Below, piece after piece: positions 32,045 through 40,678 of a DNA stretch of 64,000 nucleotides (position 1 is its first letter; every line of letters begins with the position of its first letter). The translations under genes were made by a program, and so were the position numbers. Below the pieces are notes generated by a model that saw only the letters and a program-made list of their open reading frames with translations, was not told the origin of the DNA and did not search any database. Source of the stretch: Pseudomonas baetica (GTDB lineage Bacteria > Pseudomonadota > Gammaproteobacteria > Pseudomonadales > Pseudomonadaceae); the NCBI RefSeq assembly GCF_002813455.1, contig NZ_PHHE01000001.1, positions 1,798,001 to 1,862,000 of the forward strand. The letters are read 5' to 3'.

Positions 32045-33334
32045 TTACAGGTTGGTGTAGCGCGCAACCATCGCCCGGTAATTTCCATCCAGCGAGTAGC
32101 CTCCGACCAGAATCGCCCCCTCTGCTTGCACCGCCAGTGAATTGGCGGTATCGAGGCTTCGTCCCAAGCGCGTGCGCAACCAGCCCCGGCTTTGGCCGAA
32201 GCTCGGGTCCAGGCTGCCATCGAGCCGATAGCGGGCGACGATGAAATCCGCCTCAATCCCGCCAATGGTCGCGCCGACGGCGATGATCCGGCCGTCCGCC
32301 ATGCGTTGGGCGGCGCTCCACTGGCAGCCGCTGTGGCCGATATCCAGCAAATGCGGCTGGTCGCCATTGCAATGTAAATCCGGGCGGCCATTGCCGTGCA
32401 GGCGGAAGGACAGACAGCGGATCGGGTCACGACTGCTGCCAAAGCAGTGCAGCGTGTCGTCGGACTCAATGATCTGACTGACCAGAGCGCTGTTGCCCTG
32501 AGCCTTGAATGCCATAAAGCCGTCCACTGCAAAGCGTTCATCGAGTCGCCCATCGGGCAGGTAACGCGCCAGCAGACCTTCCTGGGGAAAATCGATGGAG
32601 CCGCCCACCAGAATTCGCCCATCCTCCTGCAACAGCAGGCTGCCGAGCCAGGTGTTAAGCAACAAATGACGGATCATCACAAAGCCGCGACCGTTGAAGG
32701 TTTCATCCAGGTGGCCGTCGGGTTTGAGGCGAATCAGCATGCCGGCATGGTCGGCGAGTTCGAAATGATGATTGGCGATCAGCACAATGTGCCCGTCATC
32801 CTGCACCGCAAAATCGCAGGCCTCTGCGCCCGGCACTCCAGGCGGTAGCCAGCTGTCGCGGGTGCCCATGGACAAGTCGCCCGGCAGGCGCACCACTTGG
32901 TAACCCTTGTCTCCAAAGGATTGATCCGGCCGGCCGTGCGCATCGAACAGGGCGAGGGCGGGCAGGGTGCGACGGCTGTTTTCATAATGCAGGCCGGCCA
33001 GCAGGATTCGTCCATCGGGCAGCGCCTGGACTTTGCCGGCCATGGCTTCGAAGCCTTTGGCAAACGTGTCGATCACGCTGCCCTGAACACCAAAAGACAG
33101 ATCGGCGGAGCCATCGGCGAGCAATCGGGCAAGGCCGAAACGGCTGCCCTCGGCAACGCCGACTTTGGCCGCGACCAGAATCCGCCCTTGGGCATCGAGC
33201 GCCAGATCCTGGGTCAGGCTGCACTCGCTGTCGGCAAAGTACACCTGAGCGACGCCCCTGACGGCGAAGGTCGGGTCGAGTTGACCGGCATTATTGAACA
33301 ACGACGGCAGCGCATAAGTGTTCTGGTTGGACAT
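32045..33334 (-). CDS. Delta-60 repeat (beta-propeller-like) protein
   Basis: 429 residues built of about seven repeats. Each combines a strand like DGRILVGG or QGRILVAA with a later LDPTF or LDETF. Examples are DGRILLAGLHYENS, DGRILVGGSIDFPQ, EGAILVGGYSLDGN, with GQLDPTFAVRG, GRPDQSFGDKG, GHLDETFNGRG and GSLDPSFGQSR. This is the delta-60 (DUF5122) repeat family, predicted to fold as a propeller. No signal peptide is present after the chosen start MSNQNTYALP, which has AAGGAGA upstream. Function unknown; similar proteins are often next to surface or secreted proteins. Confidence 0.8.
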   Translation of the reverse strand: MSNQNTYALPSLFNNAGQLDPTFAVRGVAQVYFADSECSLTQDLALDAQGRILVAAKVGVAEGSRFGLARLLADGSADLSFGVQGSVIDTFAKGFEAMAGKVQALPDGRILLAGLHYENSRRTLPALALFDAHGRPDQSFGDKGYQVVRLPGDLSMGTRDSWLPPGVPGAEACDFAVQDDGHIVLIANHHFELADHAGMLIRLKPDGHLDETFNGRGFVMIRHLLLNTWLGSLLLQEDGRILVGGSIDFPQEGLLARYLPDGRLDERFAVDGFMAFKAQGNSALVSQIIESDDTLHCFGSSRDPIRCLSFRLHGNGRPDLHCNGDQPHLLDIGHSGCQWSAAQRMADGRIIAVGATIGGIEADFIVARYRLDGSLDPSFGQSRGWLRTRLGRSLDTANSLAVQAEGAILVGGYSLDGNYRAMVARYTNL

Positions 33335-33579
33335 GCACGCATCTCCTTGCGAGTGACCAAAGCCGAATACCGGTCGGGTAACTGCATGAGCGGAACATTC
33401 AAAACCTGAACAGGGAGAAGTACAACTGTAAGAAATAACAGGTGGAGGGTCGCACTGTGCCAGAACAGTGTCTTTTTGAACCAGTCGCAAGCGTGCCAAG
33501 CAATTACACAAGAATGCGCGGTTGAAAGTTGTACAGAAGCATGGCGAATTAAAAAGCAAGAACAACTAAGGCGAGAAGG

Positions 33580-33603
33580 GCGGATGACTGAAAAGTCATC
33601 CGC
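33580..33603. other. Perfect inverted repeat downstream of the 88-residue gene
   Basis: GCGGATGACT-gaaa-AGTCATCCGC, extended by GGG/CCC. It lies 13 bp after the stop of the minus-strand gene at 33616. No T-run follows on that strand, so it is either a weak terminator or an mRNA 3'-end stabiliser. Confidence 0.6.
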
Positions 33604-33615
33604 ATCGCCCGGTTA

Positions 33616-33882
33616 TCAGTGTGGCATTGACCACGATTGCAGCGTGTAACCTTCATCGCTCAGTTCGGCGCGGGCTTGCTGCAAAAGTTGCTCAAGCTGT
33701 GCCGGGTCGGAATAAGCACTGCTTGGAATTTGTTTACGACCGATGTGGGAGTTGGTGCGGTCGATAACGGTCAGGCTCAGTTCGCCATTGCCGTCTTGTG
33801 GTGCCCAGGCCACGCACTGGAAAGGTTTGAACGCGTGGTTGGCAATCAAAAGAGCTTCGTTGATACGGAGCGGGGCGGTCAT
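33616..33882 (-). CDS. Conserved hypothetical protein, 88 residues
   Basis: A soluble protein starting MTAPLRINEALLIANHAFKP and ending LQSWSMPH. It contains CVAWAPQDGNGELSLTVIDR and an acidic helix PAQLEQLLQQARAELSDEG. There is no signal peptide, membrane segment or known catalytic motif. AGAAGAC precedes the ATG. I do not recognise a function. It sits alone between the delta-60 gene and the fap regulator. Confidence 0.65.
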   Translation of the reverse strand: MTAPLRINEALLIANHAFKPFQCVAWAPQDGNGELSLTVIDRTNSHIGRKQIPSSAYSDPAQLEQLLQQARAELSDEGYTLQSWSMPH

Positions 33883-34238
33883 GGGGTCTTCTCTCTGTAG
33901 TGCCCAATCAAATGATCTGCCGTCGGTTGGGCTTACCGTTCGGCTGGTTACTTGTACTGATGCACGCAACCGGGGAGCAGGTCACACACGAAACAAAGAA
34001 ATTTCAACTTTCTTTCAGTTGTCGGGTTACACGAGCGATGTTGAAAGCCTGGTGAAAGCTTTTAAAGAGGAGGTAAGTCGATAGCTGACTAACAACTGCG
34101 CTACTTATAACAAGTTTGCTTGTACACCTATAAGCAATCGATACAAGGCCCTGTCAAAATCTTGCTAATGTTACAGCCAGGTCTGCCAAATGACTGTTTT
34201 TACAACCATTTCATAAAATTTGGCGCCAAGGAACAGTC
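33883..34238. other. Intergenic region before the fap-linked regulator
   Basis: 356 bp, lower in GC than its neighbours (TTTCAACTTTCTTTCAGTTG, ATAACAAGTTTGCTTGTACA). No gene is supported. It should carry the regulator's promoter. No clear -24/-12 box was found here. Confidence 0.5.
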
Positions 34239-35564
34239 ATGATCGAAGCGCCTGCGTTACGACGTTTACTGGTGGTCGACCCTTGTGACGACTGCCATCG
34301 CTTATTACCGGGTTTGCGCGCGGTAGGCTGGGATGTCGACAGTTGTACGCTGGAAAATGCTGCCGATCGCAGCTGCGATGTCGGCCTTTTGCGTTTACAG
34401 CCTTTTCACCTCGAACGCCCCGAAGCGGTCAAGGAGCTGATAAGCCGCAGTGGTACCGAATGGATCGCGGTGCTCAATCAGGAAGTCCTGCGTTTACAGA
34501 ACGTCGGTGACTTTGTCTGTGAATGGTTTTTCGATTTTCATACCTTGCCATTCGACGTGTCGCGGGTGCAGGTCACCCTTGGCCGTGCGTTCGGCATGGC
34601 GCGCCTGCGCGGGCAGGGCACGATCCACGTGGATCAACCCGAACACGAACTGCTGGGCGACAGCAAACCGATTCGCGAACTGTGCAAATTGCTCAGTAAA
34701 CTGGCGCCCACCGAATCGCCGGTGCTGATCCGTGGCGAAAGCGGTACCGGCAAAGAACTGGTCGCGCGTACGCTGCATCGTCAGTCCCAGCGCCACAGCA
34801 AACCGTTTGTGGCGATCAACTGCGGGGCGATTCCCGAGCATCTGATTCAGTCCGAGCTGTTTGGTCATGAAAAAGGCGCGTTTACCGGCGCCCATCAGCG
34901 CAAGGTCGGGCGTATTGAGGCGGCCAACGGTGGCACCTTGTTCCTCGATGAAATCGGTGATCTGCCACTGGAGCTACAAGCCAATCTGCTGCGCTTTCTC
35001 CAGGAAAAACACATTGAGCGGGTCGGTGGCAGTCAGCCAATCCCGGTGGATGTTCGCGTGTTGGCGGCGACCCACGTCGACCTCGAAGCGGCTATCGAGA
35101 ACAAGCGCTTTCGCGAAGACCTGTATTACCGCCTCAACGTCCTGCAAGTCGTCACCGCGCCATTGCGCGAACGTCACGGTGATCTGTCGATGCTGGCCAA
35201 CCATTTTTCCCATTTCTACAGCCACGAAACCGGGCGCCGGCCGCGCAGCTTCAGTGAAGATGCACTGATTGCCATGGGCAAGCATGACTGGCCGGGCAAC
35301 GTGCGTGAACTGGCCAACCGCGTGCGCCGTGGCTTGGTTCTGGCCGAAGGCCGGCAGATCGAGGCGCGGGATCTGGGGCTGATCAGCCAGCACTCGATCG
35401 CCACACCCATGGGCACGCTGGAAGACTACAAGACCCGCGCCGAGCGCCAGGCACTGTGCGACGTGTTGAATCGGCACAGTGACAACCTCAGCGTTGCTGC
35501 CAAGGTGCTTGGTGTGTCACGACCAACGTTCTATCGCTTGTTGCACAAGCATCAGATTCGTTAA
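34239..35564 (+). CDS. Sigma-54-dependent activator, probable fap regulator
   Basis: A 441-residue enhancer-binding protein. The N-terminal receiver-like domain is degenerate. RRLLVVDPCDD keeps the acidic pocket, but the strand that should carry the phospho-Asp reads DVGLLRLQ. The AAA+ domain is complete: Walker A GESGTGKE (~166-173), the sigma-54 contact loop GAFTGA (~212-217), Walker B GGTLFLDEIGD, and R-fingers in RFREDLYYRLNVL. A Fis-type helix-turn-helix ends the protein (NLSVAAKVLGVSRPTFYRLL). Overall it resembles VpsR/FleQ-type regulators that do not need phosphorylation. It faces fapF, and fapA has a -24/-12 promoter, so it is the likely fap activator. Confidence 0.85.
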   Translation: MIEAPALRRLLVVDPCDDCHRLLPGLRAVGWDVDSCTLENAADRSCDVGLLRLQPFHLERPEAVKELISRSGTEWIAVLNQEVLRLQNVGDFVCEWFFDFHTLPFDVSRVQVTLGRAFGMARLRGQGTIHVDQPEHELLGDSKPIRELCKLLSKLAPTESPVLIRGESGTGKELVARTLHRQSQRHSKPFVAINCGAIPEHLIQSELFGHEKGAFTGAHQRKVGRIEAANGGTLFLDEIGDLPLELQANLLRFLQEKHIERVGGSQPIPVDVRVLAATHVDLEAAIENKRFREDLYYRLNVLQVVTAPLRERHGDLSMLANHFSHFYSHETGRRPRSFSEDALIAMGKHDWPGNVRELANRVRRGLVLAEGRQIEARDLGLISQHSIATPMGTLEDYKTRAERQALCDVLNRHSDNLSVAAKVLGVSRPTFYRLLHKHQIR

Positions 35565-35576
35565 AACCGAAGATCA

Positions 35577-35645
35577 AAAGAGCGCAGCCTGCGACAGCTC
35601 CTACAGGGTCTACCTGTGTAGGCGCTGTCGCAGGCTGCGCTCTTT
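35577..35645. repeat. Long inverted repeat, possible bidirectional terminator
   Basis: Two perfect 22-bp arms, AAAGAGCGCAGCCTGCGACAGC and its complement, surround CCTACA...TGTAGG. It lies between the convergent regulator and fapF. The terminal AAAG/CTTT would give short T-runs on both strands. It is related to the 'TGTAGGAGCTG..GCAGCC' repeat family of this genome. Confidence 0.75.
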
Positions 35646-35648
35646 GCT

Positions 35649-36956
35649 TTAGAAGTAATACGGGAATTTCAGGCTGAAGGAAAAGTCCGGGGCGTCATCG
35701 GTCAAACCGATGGACAGGTTGGGCACGATGGTCAGGTTGTCGGTGGCCGCAATGGTCATGCCGACGTTGAAGTAACCGGCGTTGGCGTCACTGGACACCA
35801 CCGATTGCCAATCACCGCCATCCTGTTTCAGCTTGCTCTTGCGCTGCACCAGGTCAGACATCGAGAACGACATACTCATTTTCTCGTTCAACGCGAAAGC
35901 GACACCGGCACCAATCTGGAAGCTGTCGCCGATCTTCACCTTGCCCGGGTTTTTCTGGTTGACGGTGGAGCTGATGTCGTCGAACGACTCTTCAAGGTTG
36001 TGGGTGTAGGACAGACTGCCGAACAGCACCGCCGGGTCGAACGTCTTGACCAGCGAGATGCCGGGCGTGACCGACCAGACGCCGTTGCCGGTGGGCAGGG
36101 TGTCAGGTACGAACAGGTTGCTGTTGGCATCGGTCTGGCGCAGTTTGATGCCGAACGGGTCCTTGCCGGTTGGCGCCTTGACGCGCAAGGTCACCACGGC
36201 GTCCGGGGTGTTGACCGACTCGTCGAGGAATTTGTAAGCGATGCCGAAGTTAACGTCACCGATGGTTGGATCGCGGTCGACGTCCTGCTCGGTGGTGACG
36301 TTGGAGGCACCGCCATTGCCGCCGCCGGATTGATAGGTCGAACTGCGATAGACCACCGGCACGTTCAGGTCGAACTGCCAGCGGTTGTCGAAGTTGTAGC
36401 GACCGGTCAGATCCAGCGTCCAGGTATCGGCCTTGATCCGGTCCAGGTTGATATTGCCGAGGAAGATCGAGTCCAGCGCGAGAAACCCGTTGAGAATCAA
36501 CTGACGGGTGTCGTAGCGCGAATAAGTGATGCCGGTTTCAACGCTGAACTTGCCGCCACCGAAGAAGCCACTGGCCTCGTCATACAGGTTGGAGACACTT
36601 TGCGCCGGTTGCGAATCGTCGGCCAGCGATTGGCCGTAGGAAGCGCCACTGCCCCCAGCAGCGCCCCCGGACGCGGCTGCGGCTCCGGTACCGGCGGCCA
36701 CCCTCTGGTTGCCTTTCATGTCGGACGGCGATTTGGCCAGACGTTTTGGGGGCGGGGCGACGGGTTGATCTTCGACCTGGCGAACTCGCTGCTCAAGTAC
36801 CGCCAGGGCTTTTTGTTGTACTTCGTATCGTTGCTTAAGCTCCAGAAGTTCCTGTTTCAGAGCTTCTACATCGGCGTTCGGTGCCGCTTGCAGCATCGCC
36901 GCCGGTAGAAGAGTGCTCAGACATACAGCGGCACGCAGTGATACTGATCGATACAT
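35649..36956 (-). CDS. fapF: Functional amyloid secretion pore FapF
   Basis: Outer-membrane beta-barrel that exports the Fap amyloid subunits. 435 residues. The signal peptide ([20 protein letters not shown]) is followed by a coiled coil at about 29-64 ([20 protein letters not shown]). A Gly/Ala/Ser-rich flexible linker (~85-115) comes next. The barrel starts near [20 protein letters not shown] and ends [12 protein letters not shown], with the terminal Phe of outer-membrane proteins. In known FapF the coiled coil forms a trimer and an N-terminal helix plugs the pore; the layout here matches. It is the last gene of fapABCDEF, 45 bp after fapE. Confidence 0.93.
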   Translation of the reverse strand: MYRSVSLRAAVCLSTLLPAAMLQAAPNADVEALKQELLELKQRYEVQQKALAVLEQRVRQVEDQPVAPPPKRLAKSPSDMKGNQRVAAGTGAAAASGGAAGGSGASYGQSLADDSQPAQSVSNLYDEASGFFGGGKFSVETGITYSRYDTRQLILNGFLALDSIFLGNINLDRIKADTWTLDLTGRYNFDNRWQFDLNVPVVYRSSTYQSGGGNGGASNVTTEQDVDRDPTIGDVNFGIAYKFLDESVNTPDAVVTLRVKAPTGKDPFGIKLRQTDANSNLFVPDTLPTGNGVWSVTPGISLVKTFDPAVLFGSLSYTHNLEESFDDISSTVNQKNPGKVKIGDSFQIGAGVAFALNEKMSMSFSMSDLVQRKSKLKQDGGDWQSVVSSDANAGYFNVGMTIAATDNLTIVPNLSIGLTDDAPDFSFSLKFPYYF

Positions 36957-37001
36957 GAATAAGCCGTCCCTTTAAGCCCAATGATCGAGACTCAGCGTAG
37001 T

Positions 37002-37748
37002 TCAATATCCAATATTGCGTAGAGCCCTGAGTTGAGTCAGGTTGCAGTCCAGTGCGCCGGCGCTCATGCCGTTATTGTTCAGTACGACGTTGAGTTGGGT
37101 CATGTTGTTGACCATGTTGGCACTGCCGAGCAGGCGGGTGTTCTGCAGCAAGCCACCCTGGGCGACTTGTTGCAGGGCGGTGCCCTGATTGCCGGAAGCC
37201 TGAATGGCCATTTGGACGCCACCGCTGGTAGCTGAAACCGCAACGTTACCGGCGGCATTACTGCCTGTGATGGTCTGTCCAGCCACTAACGCCTGCCCCT
37301 GCTGAGGTAACAAAGCGGGCGCCTGAGCGGCTTCCCTGACGTTAATCGCGACGTTGTTGCTGGCGGTGTTGTCGTCGCCGGCGGCGCGTACGCTTTGGGT
37401 CACGCCCTGGCTGCTGTTAAGTCCCGCCCCGCCGATAACACTGCCCGTGCCCAGTGTTGGCGTGCTGCCGTTGCCATGCTCCTTGATTGTCTGGACATAG
37501 AACTCGGGTTTTACGGTTGATGCCTGAAGTTGCATCGACGTCGATGCGCCGATCAGGTCACCGCTGGCGTTGCGCCAGGTACTGCTCATGACAATGCCGA
37601 AGCTGATAATCCGCCCCGGCATGACGTAACGACCGCGTAGCTCGGACAGTTCCTTGTCCTGTATTTCGATAGGTTTGAATCCTGCATTGGCATAGCCTGA
37701 CGCACTTGCTGCCAGGCAGGCGGCGGCCAGCCAGTATGAGGTTTTCAT
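37002..37748 (-). CDS. fapE: Functional amyloid component FapE
   Basis: 248 residues with a signal peptide (MKTSYWLAAACLAASASGYA). FapE is a minor component found in purified Fap fibrils. The mature part has FKPIEIQDKELSELRGRYVM, the family's opening motif, then Gly/Ser/Asn/Gln-rich sequence such as NAAGNVAVSATSGGVQMAIQ and VNNMTQLNVVLNNNGMS. The ATG at 37748, with GGGAGCA upstream, is preferred to the in-frame ATG at 37766. It lies 44 bp after fapD. A C-terminal Cys is present (GALDCNLTQLRAL). Confidence 0.92.
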   Translation of the reverse strand: MKTSYWLAAACLAASASGYANAGFKPIEIQDKELSELRGRYVMPGRIISFGIVMSSTWRNASGDLIGASTSMQLQASTVKPEFYVQTIKEHGNGSTPTLGTGSVIGGAGLNSSQGVTQSVRAAGDDNTASNNVAINVREAAQAPALLPQQGQALVAGQTITGSNAAGNVAVSATSGGVQMAIQASGNQGTALQQVAQGGLLQNTRLLGSANMVNNMTQLNVVLNNNGMSAGALDCNLTQLRALRNIGY

Positions 37749-37792
37749 TTGCTGCTCCCGGGACATCCAGCCCCATTCTTTATAATCGGCGA

Positions 37793-38473
37793 TTAAAAGA
37801 AGTCGCTCTGTATGAACCCGAAGTCCATCAATTCAGCATCTTTGACAGGGTTGAAGCCATCCAGCTTGTTCTTGGCCGTCAGGGGTGTCGGCGGGCTGCG
37901 CAAGGCGTTGGCCTTGTCATAACCGGGGCCGACGATGGCGAAGACAATGCCGTTCCAACCTTTGACAAAGTCATCATGGGAGTAGCGTTTGTGGCCCAGA
38001 ACCGGGTCTGCGATGTAAACCCAATCCTTGTCCGCACGCTGCAACACCACGAAATGCTTGTAGCCGCGAATTTCGATCAGTACCACCACCGGTATTGTTA
38101 CCGCGTCGAGTTTTTCCGGTGGAATCTTGTAGCCCCTGGCGCGCATGCCGATGCTTTCTATGTAGCGCTTCATGTCGAGCATGGAAAAACCCTGAGTACG
38201 AACAAGGTCCTGGTCAGCGTTGACCAGCATGCCTTTGATAATGTGCTCCTCATCGACGTCGAGCCAATAGCCTTGGCGTAACACCGTGGCCAGTGCGGCG
38301 GCGCCGCAACTGAAGTCGGTTTTCTGTTCGACGATGTCGGCAAACTTGCGCTCACGAATACTTTGCACGTTCTTGTAGACGAGTACGCCACCTGGCAGGG
38401 CAGCGATAGGCATCTGGGCAGCCTGAGTCAGGCCAGACAGGCAAAGCAGAGCGAGAAGGGCAGTCTTACGCAT
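37793..38473 (-). CDS. fapD: Fap C39-family protease FapD
   Basis: A 226-residue exported cysteine protease of the C39 (double-glycine peptidase-like) family. The signal peptide is MRKTALLALLCLSGLTQAAQ. The catalytic triad is visible as C56 in KTDFSCGAAALATVL, H140 in RGYKHFVVLQ, and D156 in YIADPVLGHKRYS. FapD is required for, or supports, Fap export and maturation in the periplasm; its exact cleavage is not settled. It follows the hairpin after fapC, so it may be expressed less than the subunits. Confidence 0.93.
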   Translation of the reverse strand: MRKTALLALLCLSGLTQAAQMPIAALPGGVLVYKNVQSIRERKFADIVEQKTDFSCGAAALATVLRQGYWLDVDEEHIIKGMLVNADQDLVRTQGFSMLDMKRYIESIGMRARGYKIPPEKLDAVTIPVVVLIEIRGYKHFVVLQRADKDWVYIADPVLGHKRYSHDDFVKGWNGIVFAIVGPGYDKANALRSPPTPLTAKNKLDGFNPVKDAELMDFGFIQSDFF

Positions 38474-38500
38474 GATCGATACGCCTTTACGGACTGAGGA

Positions 38501-38522
38501 AAAGCCCCGTTTCCGGGGCTTT
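38501..38522 (-). terminator. Attenuating hairpin between fapC and fapD
   Basis: AAAGCCCCG-tttc-CGGGGCTTT, a perfect 9-bp stem with a 4-base loop, lying 14 bp after the fapC stop on the minus strand. The following T-run is short, so partial read-through to fapDEF is likely. Confidence 0.8.
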
Positions 38523-38536
38523 CGTTTCGATCGCGA

Positions 38537-39532
38537 TTACATGCAGGCTTTGCAACCTGCAGCGATGGACAGCGAGTTGCTTTGTTGGTTACCCACACCA
38601 GCGGCGTTGTTGTAACCAGCGTTACCGGAGAAGTTGTTACCAACGTTGGAGACGTTTGCGTTGTTGGTCACAGGGTTTTTCCAGCCATCCGGGGTCAGCA
38701 CTTGTTGCGTGGTTACGCCAGCGAGACCGAATACACCCACAGCTTCGAAGGTGGCTTTCTGATCTTTGCTGCCGCCGTAGCCGCCATTGCCGCGGTCATT
38801 GCCGCCATAACCGCCGCCATGGCCTTTATCACCTTCGATGGTAGCCTTGCCAACGGCAGCGAACGCGCCGACGGCGGCCACGGTGCCAGTGAGGGTATCT
38901 TTTTTGTAGACTTGAGTGCCGTTGTTGGACACCACCAGACCTGTGGAGCTTTGGTTCGCAGCAGCAGCGGCGTTAGCTACACGACCACCCGATACAGCAA
39001 TTGCCAGGTTGTTTTTCTGTTGGTTGAAGTTGCCAGCACTGTTGTTCACACCAATGTTGCCGGAACCGCCGTTACCCACGTTGTTGAGGTTGGCGTTGTT
39101 GGTTGTCGAGTAGTTGGCAACCGCGTTGTTGTTGTTGACCTGGGTGGCGCTGGAAACGGCCACGGCAGTGCCGAAGATGAAACTTTCATCGGCAGTAGCC
39201 AGTGCAGCAGCGTTGTCTTGTTGGTTGCCATCGCCGGCGGTGTTGTTCATGCCGACGTTGCCGTTGGTGCCGTTTGCCGAGTCTCTGACGCTGGCATCAT
39301 TTTTGGTGCCTTGGTTGCCGACCAGGTTGCCATCGCTGTTTTGGGTGTCGAGTACAGCAGCGCCGGCGCCAGCGCCGATTTGCAGCAGTTGTTCTAAAGT
39401 TGGCCCTTTCGGCCCGTGATTATTGCCGTGCCCATTACCATGATCGTCATCACGACCGCCTGCCTGTGCTGCGATTGCCATCACTGCTGCAAGTGCGAAA
39501 ACCAGTGGTTTGAGAGCCATTGTAGGTTTCAT
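38537..39532 (-). CDS. fapC: Major functional amyloid subunit FapC
   Basis: A 331-residue secreted protein that polymerises into extracellular amyloid fibrils in the biofilm matrix. The signal peptide ends at about residue 24 (...MAIAAQA). Three imperfect amyloid repeats are visible: R1 VRDSANGTNGNVGMNNTAGD, R2 NLNNVGNGGSGNIGVNNSAG, R3 NVSNVGNNFSGNAGYNNAAG, each followed by NQQ and Asn-rich sequence. Linker 1 is Ala-rich; linker 2 holds a Gly/Tyr/Asn-rich stretch (GGGYGGNDRGNGGYGG). The C-terminal CxxC (C327, C330 in GCKACM) is the known FapC signature. An N-terminal DDDHGNGHGNNHG block is His-rich. It is the third gene of the operon. Confidence 0.96.
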   Translation of the reverse strand: MKPTMALKPLVFALAAVMAIAAQAGGRDDDHGNGHGNNHGPKGPTLEQLLQIGAGAGAAVLDTQNSDGNLVGNQGTKNDASVRDSANGTNGNVGMNNTAGDGNQQDNAAALATADESFIFGTAVAVSSATQVNNNNAVANYSTTNNANLNNVGNGGSGNIGVNNSAGNFNQQKNNLAIAVSGGRVANAAAAANQSSTGLVVSNNGTQVYKKDTLTGTVAAVGAFAAVGKATIEGDKGHGGGYGGNDRGNGGYGGSKDQKATFEAVGVFGLAGVTTQQVLTPDGWKNPVTNNANVSNVGNNFSGNAGYNNAAGVGNQQSNSLSIAAGCKACM

Positions 39533-39600
39533 GGTGTTTCTCCGTGCTTATTAGTTGGTTAAGTGTTGGTACTTTCTAATTGCACTGCTTTTTATTTGGG

Positions 39601-40173
39601 TCAGTCTGCGACCCGGATGCTCAGGGTGTTAGCCATTCGGTTCCCCACCCCGGCACTCTGGTTCACCTGGATTACCCCGCGGCTGCCGGTGAAGGCCTGA
39701 TCACTTGTCGTGACCTGGCGACTGCCGGGTGAGGTACCAGTTGCTCCTGAGCTCGGTAACAACGCCACGTTCTGTTGCGAAAGGGCGCTATCGTCAACGC
39801 TCTGCGGGGCAGCACTGATGCTGACGCGCGTCACGTTGGCCATCTGGTTGTTGGCCCCGGCGCCCTGGTTCACGCCCAGGATCCCGTTGCCGTTGCTGAA
39901 AGAGTTGCCGCCAATGGTTGCGCTGGCATTGGTCGCCGCACTGGCGGGTGTATCGAGGTGCTGCCGGACGTTGGTCGTGGCGCTGGCCGAAGTGCCGATG
40001 GCAATGGCCTTGGTGTTGGCCTGTTGCATCTGGTCACCGGCGGCCTGGTTGACGTTGTAGTTGCCGCGGTACTGGATGCCGGTGTCCTGAATGTTCGCGT
40101 TGTTAACCGAGTTGGAGTCGGCCATCGCGTTGGCGCAGCCGAGAAGGGCGAGCAGCACAAGGGTGCGATTCAT
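39601..40173 (-). CDS. fapB: Minor amyloid subunit / nucleator FapB
   Basis: A 190-residue exported protein, homologous in repeat pattern to FapC and thought to nucleate FapC fibrils. The signal peptide is MNRTLVLLALLGCANAMA. Repeats: NIQDTGIQYRGNYNVNQAAG, then SNGNGILGVNQGAGANNQMA, then TGSRGVIQVNQSAGVGNRMA. Each has the G-x-x-x-VNQ-x-AG core. There is no CxxC. The ATG is one base after the fapA stop, and the ribosome site (GGAGG) lies inside the end of fapA, so translation is coupled. There is a 68-bp gap to fapC. Confidence 0.94.
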   Translation of the reverse strand: MNRTLVLLALLGCANAMADSNSVNNANIQDTGIQYRGNYNVNQAAGDQMQQANTKAIAIGTSASATTNVRQHLDTPASAATNASATIGGNSFSNGNGILGVNQGAGANNQMANVTRVSISAAPQSVDDSALSQQNVALLPSSGATGTSPGSRQVTTSDQAFTGSRGVIQVNQSAGVGNRMANTLSIRVAD

Positions 40174-40174
40174 C

Positions 40175-40624
40175 TTATTGGCCTCCAGCCATGCGGGTCA
40201 GCGGAGCAAGGCCGGAGCTCATTGCGCGATTGACCGTGTTGGAGATTGAACTGCCAGCACCGCCGCCGTGACCGCCGTTCATGCCGGGCAGGCCATTGGG
40301 ATTGGTCAGAGTGTTCATGCCGGGCATGTTCGCCGTCGGGGTGGTGATGTTGCCGCGAATCGAAGAGCCACTGGCAACACTGGCAAACTCACCGTCATTG
40401 AGTTCGGTACTGCCCATCGCCTGGTTAATGCGAGCGGAAGGGTTGGCATTGACTGTGGTCGGATAGGGGTCTTTGCCGCCGCTGCGACCGATAGGGATCG
40501 GCTGAACATCGCGATTGAGCACGATCACGCCATTGCCTTCGGCCTGAACGTTAGAAGTGATGAATGCGCTGGCTGCTGATCCAATCAGCAGTAGGCAGGT
40601 CAAACTTTTATTGAAGTTCCCCAC
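40175..40624 (-). CDS. fapA: Fap amyloid accessory protein FapA (GTG start)
   Basis: 149 residues, first gene of the fap operon. FapA influences the FapB/FapC composition of fibrils and may act as a periplasmic chaperone. The product begins (V/M)GNFNKSLTCLLLIGSAASAF with a signal peptide ending near VQAEG. The rest has low complexity: PTANMPGMNTLTNPNGLPGM and NGGHGGGAGSSISN. GTG 40624 is chosen because GAAGGAA lies about eight bases upstream; a TTG at 40654 is in frame but lacks that spacing. The -24/-12 promoter is about 55 bp upstream. Confidence 0.9.
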   Translation of the reverse strand: MGNFNKSLTCLLLIGSAASAFITSNVQAEGNGVIVLNRDVQPIPIGRSGGKDPYPTTVNANPSARINQAMGSTELNDGEFASVASGSSIRGNITTPTANMPGMNTLTNPNGLPGMNGGHGGGAGSSISNTVNRAMSSGLAPLTRMAGGQ

Positions 40625-40678
40625 GGCGGCAATTCCTTCTTCAGCGGGCTGCAACTTGTCAGCGTTGGAAAGGAGAGA

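Noticed and set aside
33580..33603. Hairpin considered as a standard intrinsic terminator
   Set aside because: Stem is perfect, but no T-run follows on either strand; kept only as an inverted repeat.
38582..39397. 271-codon open frame on plus opposite fapC
   Set aside because: Arises from the repetitive Asn/Gly codons of fapC read backwards; not a new protein.
38537..40173. Repeat pattern in fapB/fapC considered as a CRISPR-like or tandem DNA array
   Set aside because: The periodicity follows the protein repeats (GNxGVNNxAG) with different codons, so it is coding, not a DNA array.
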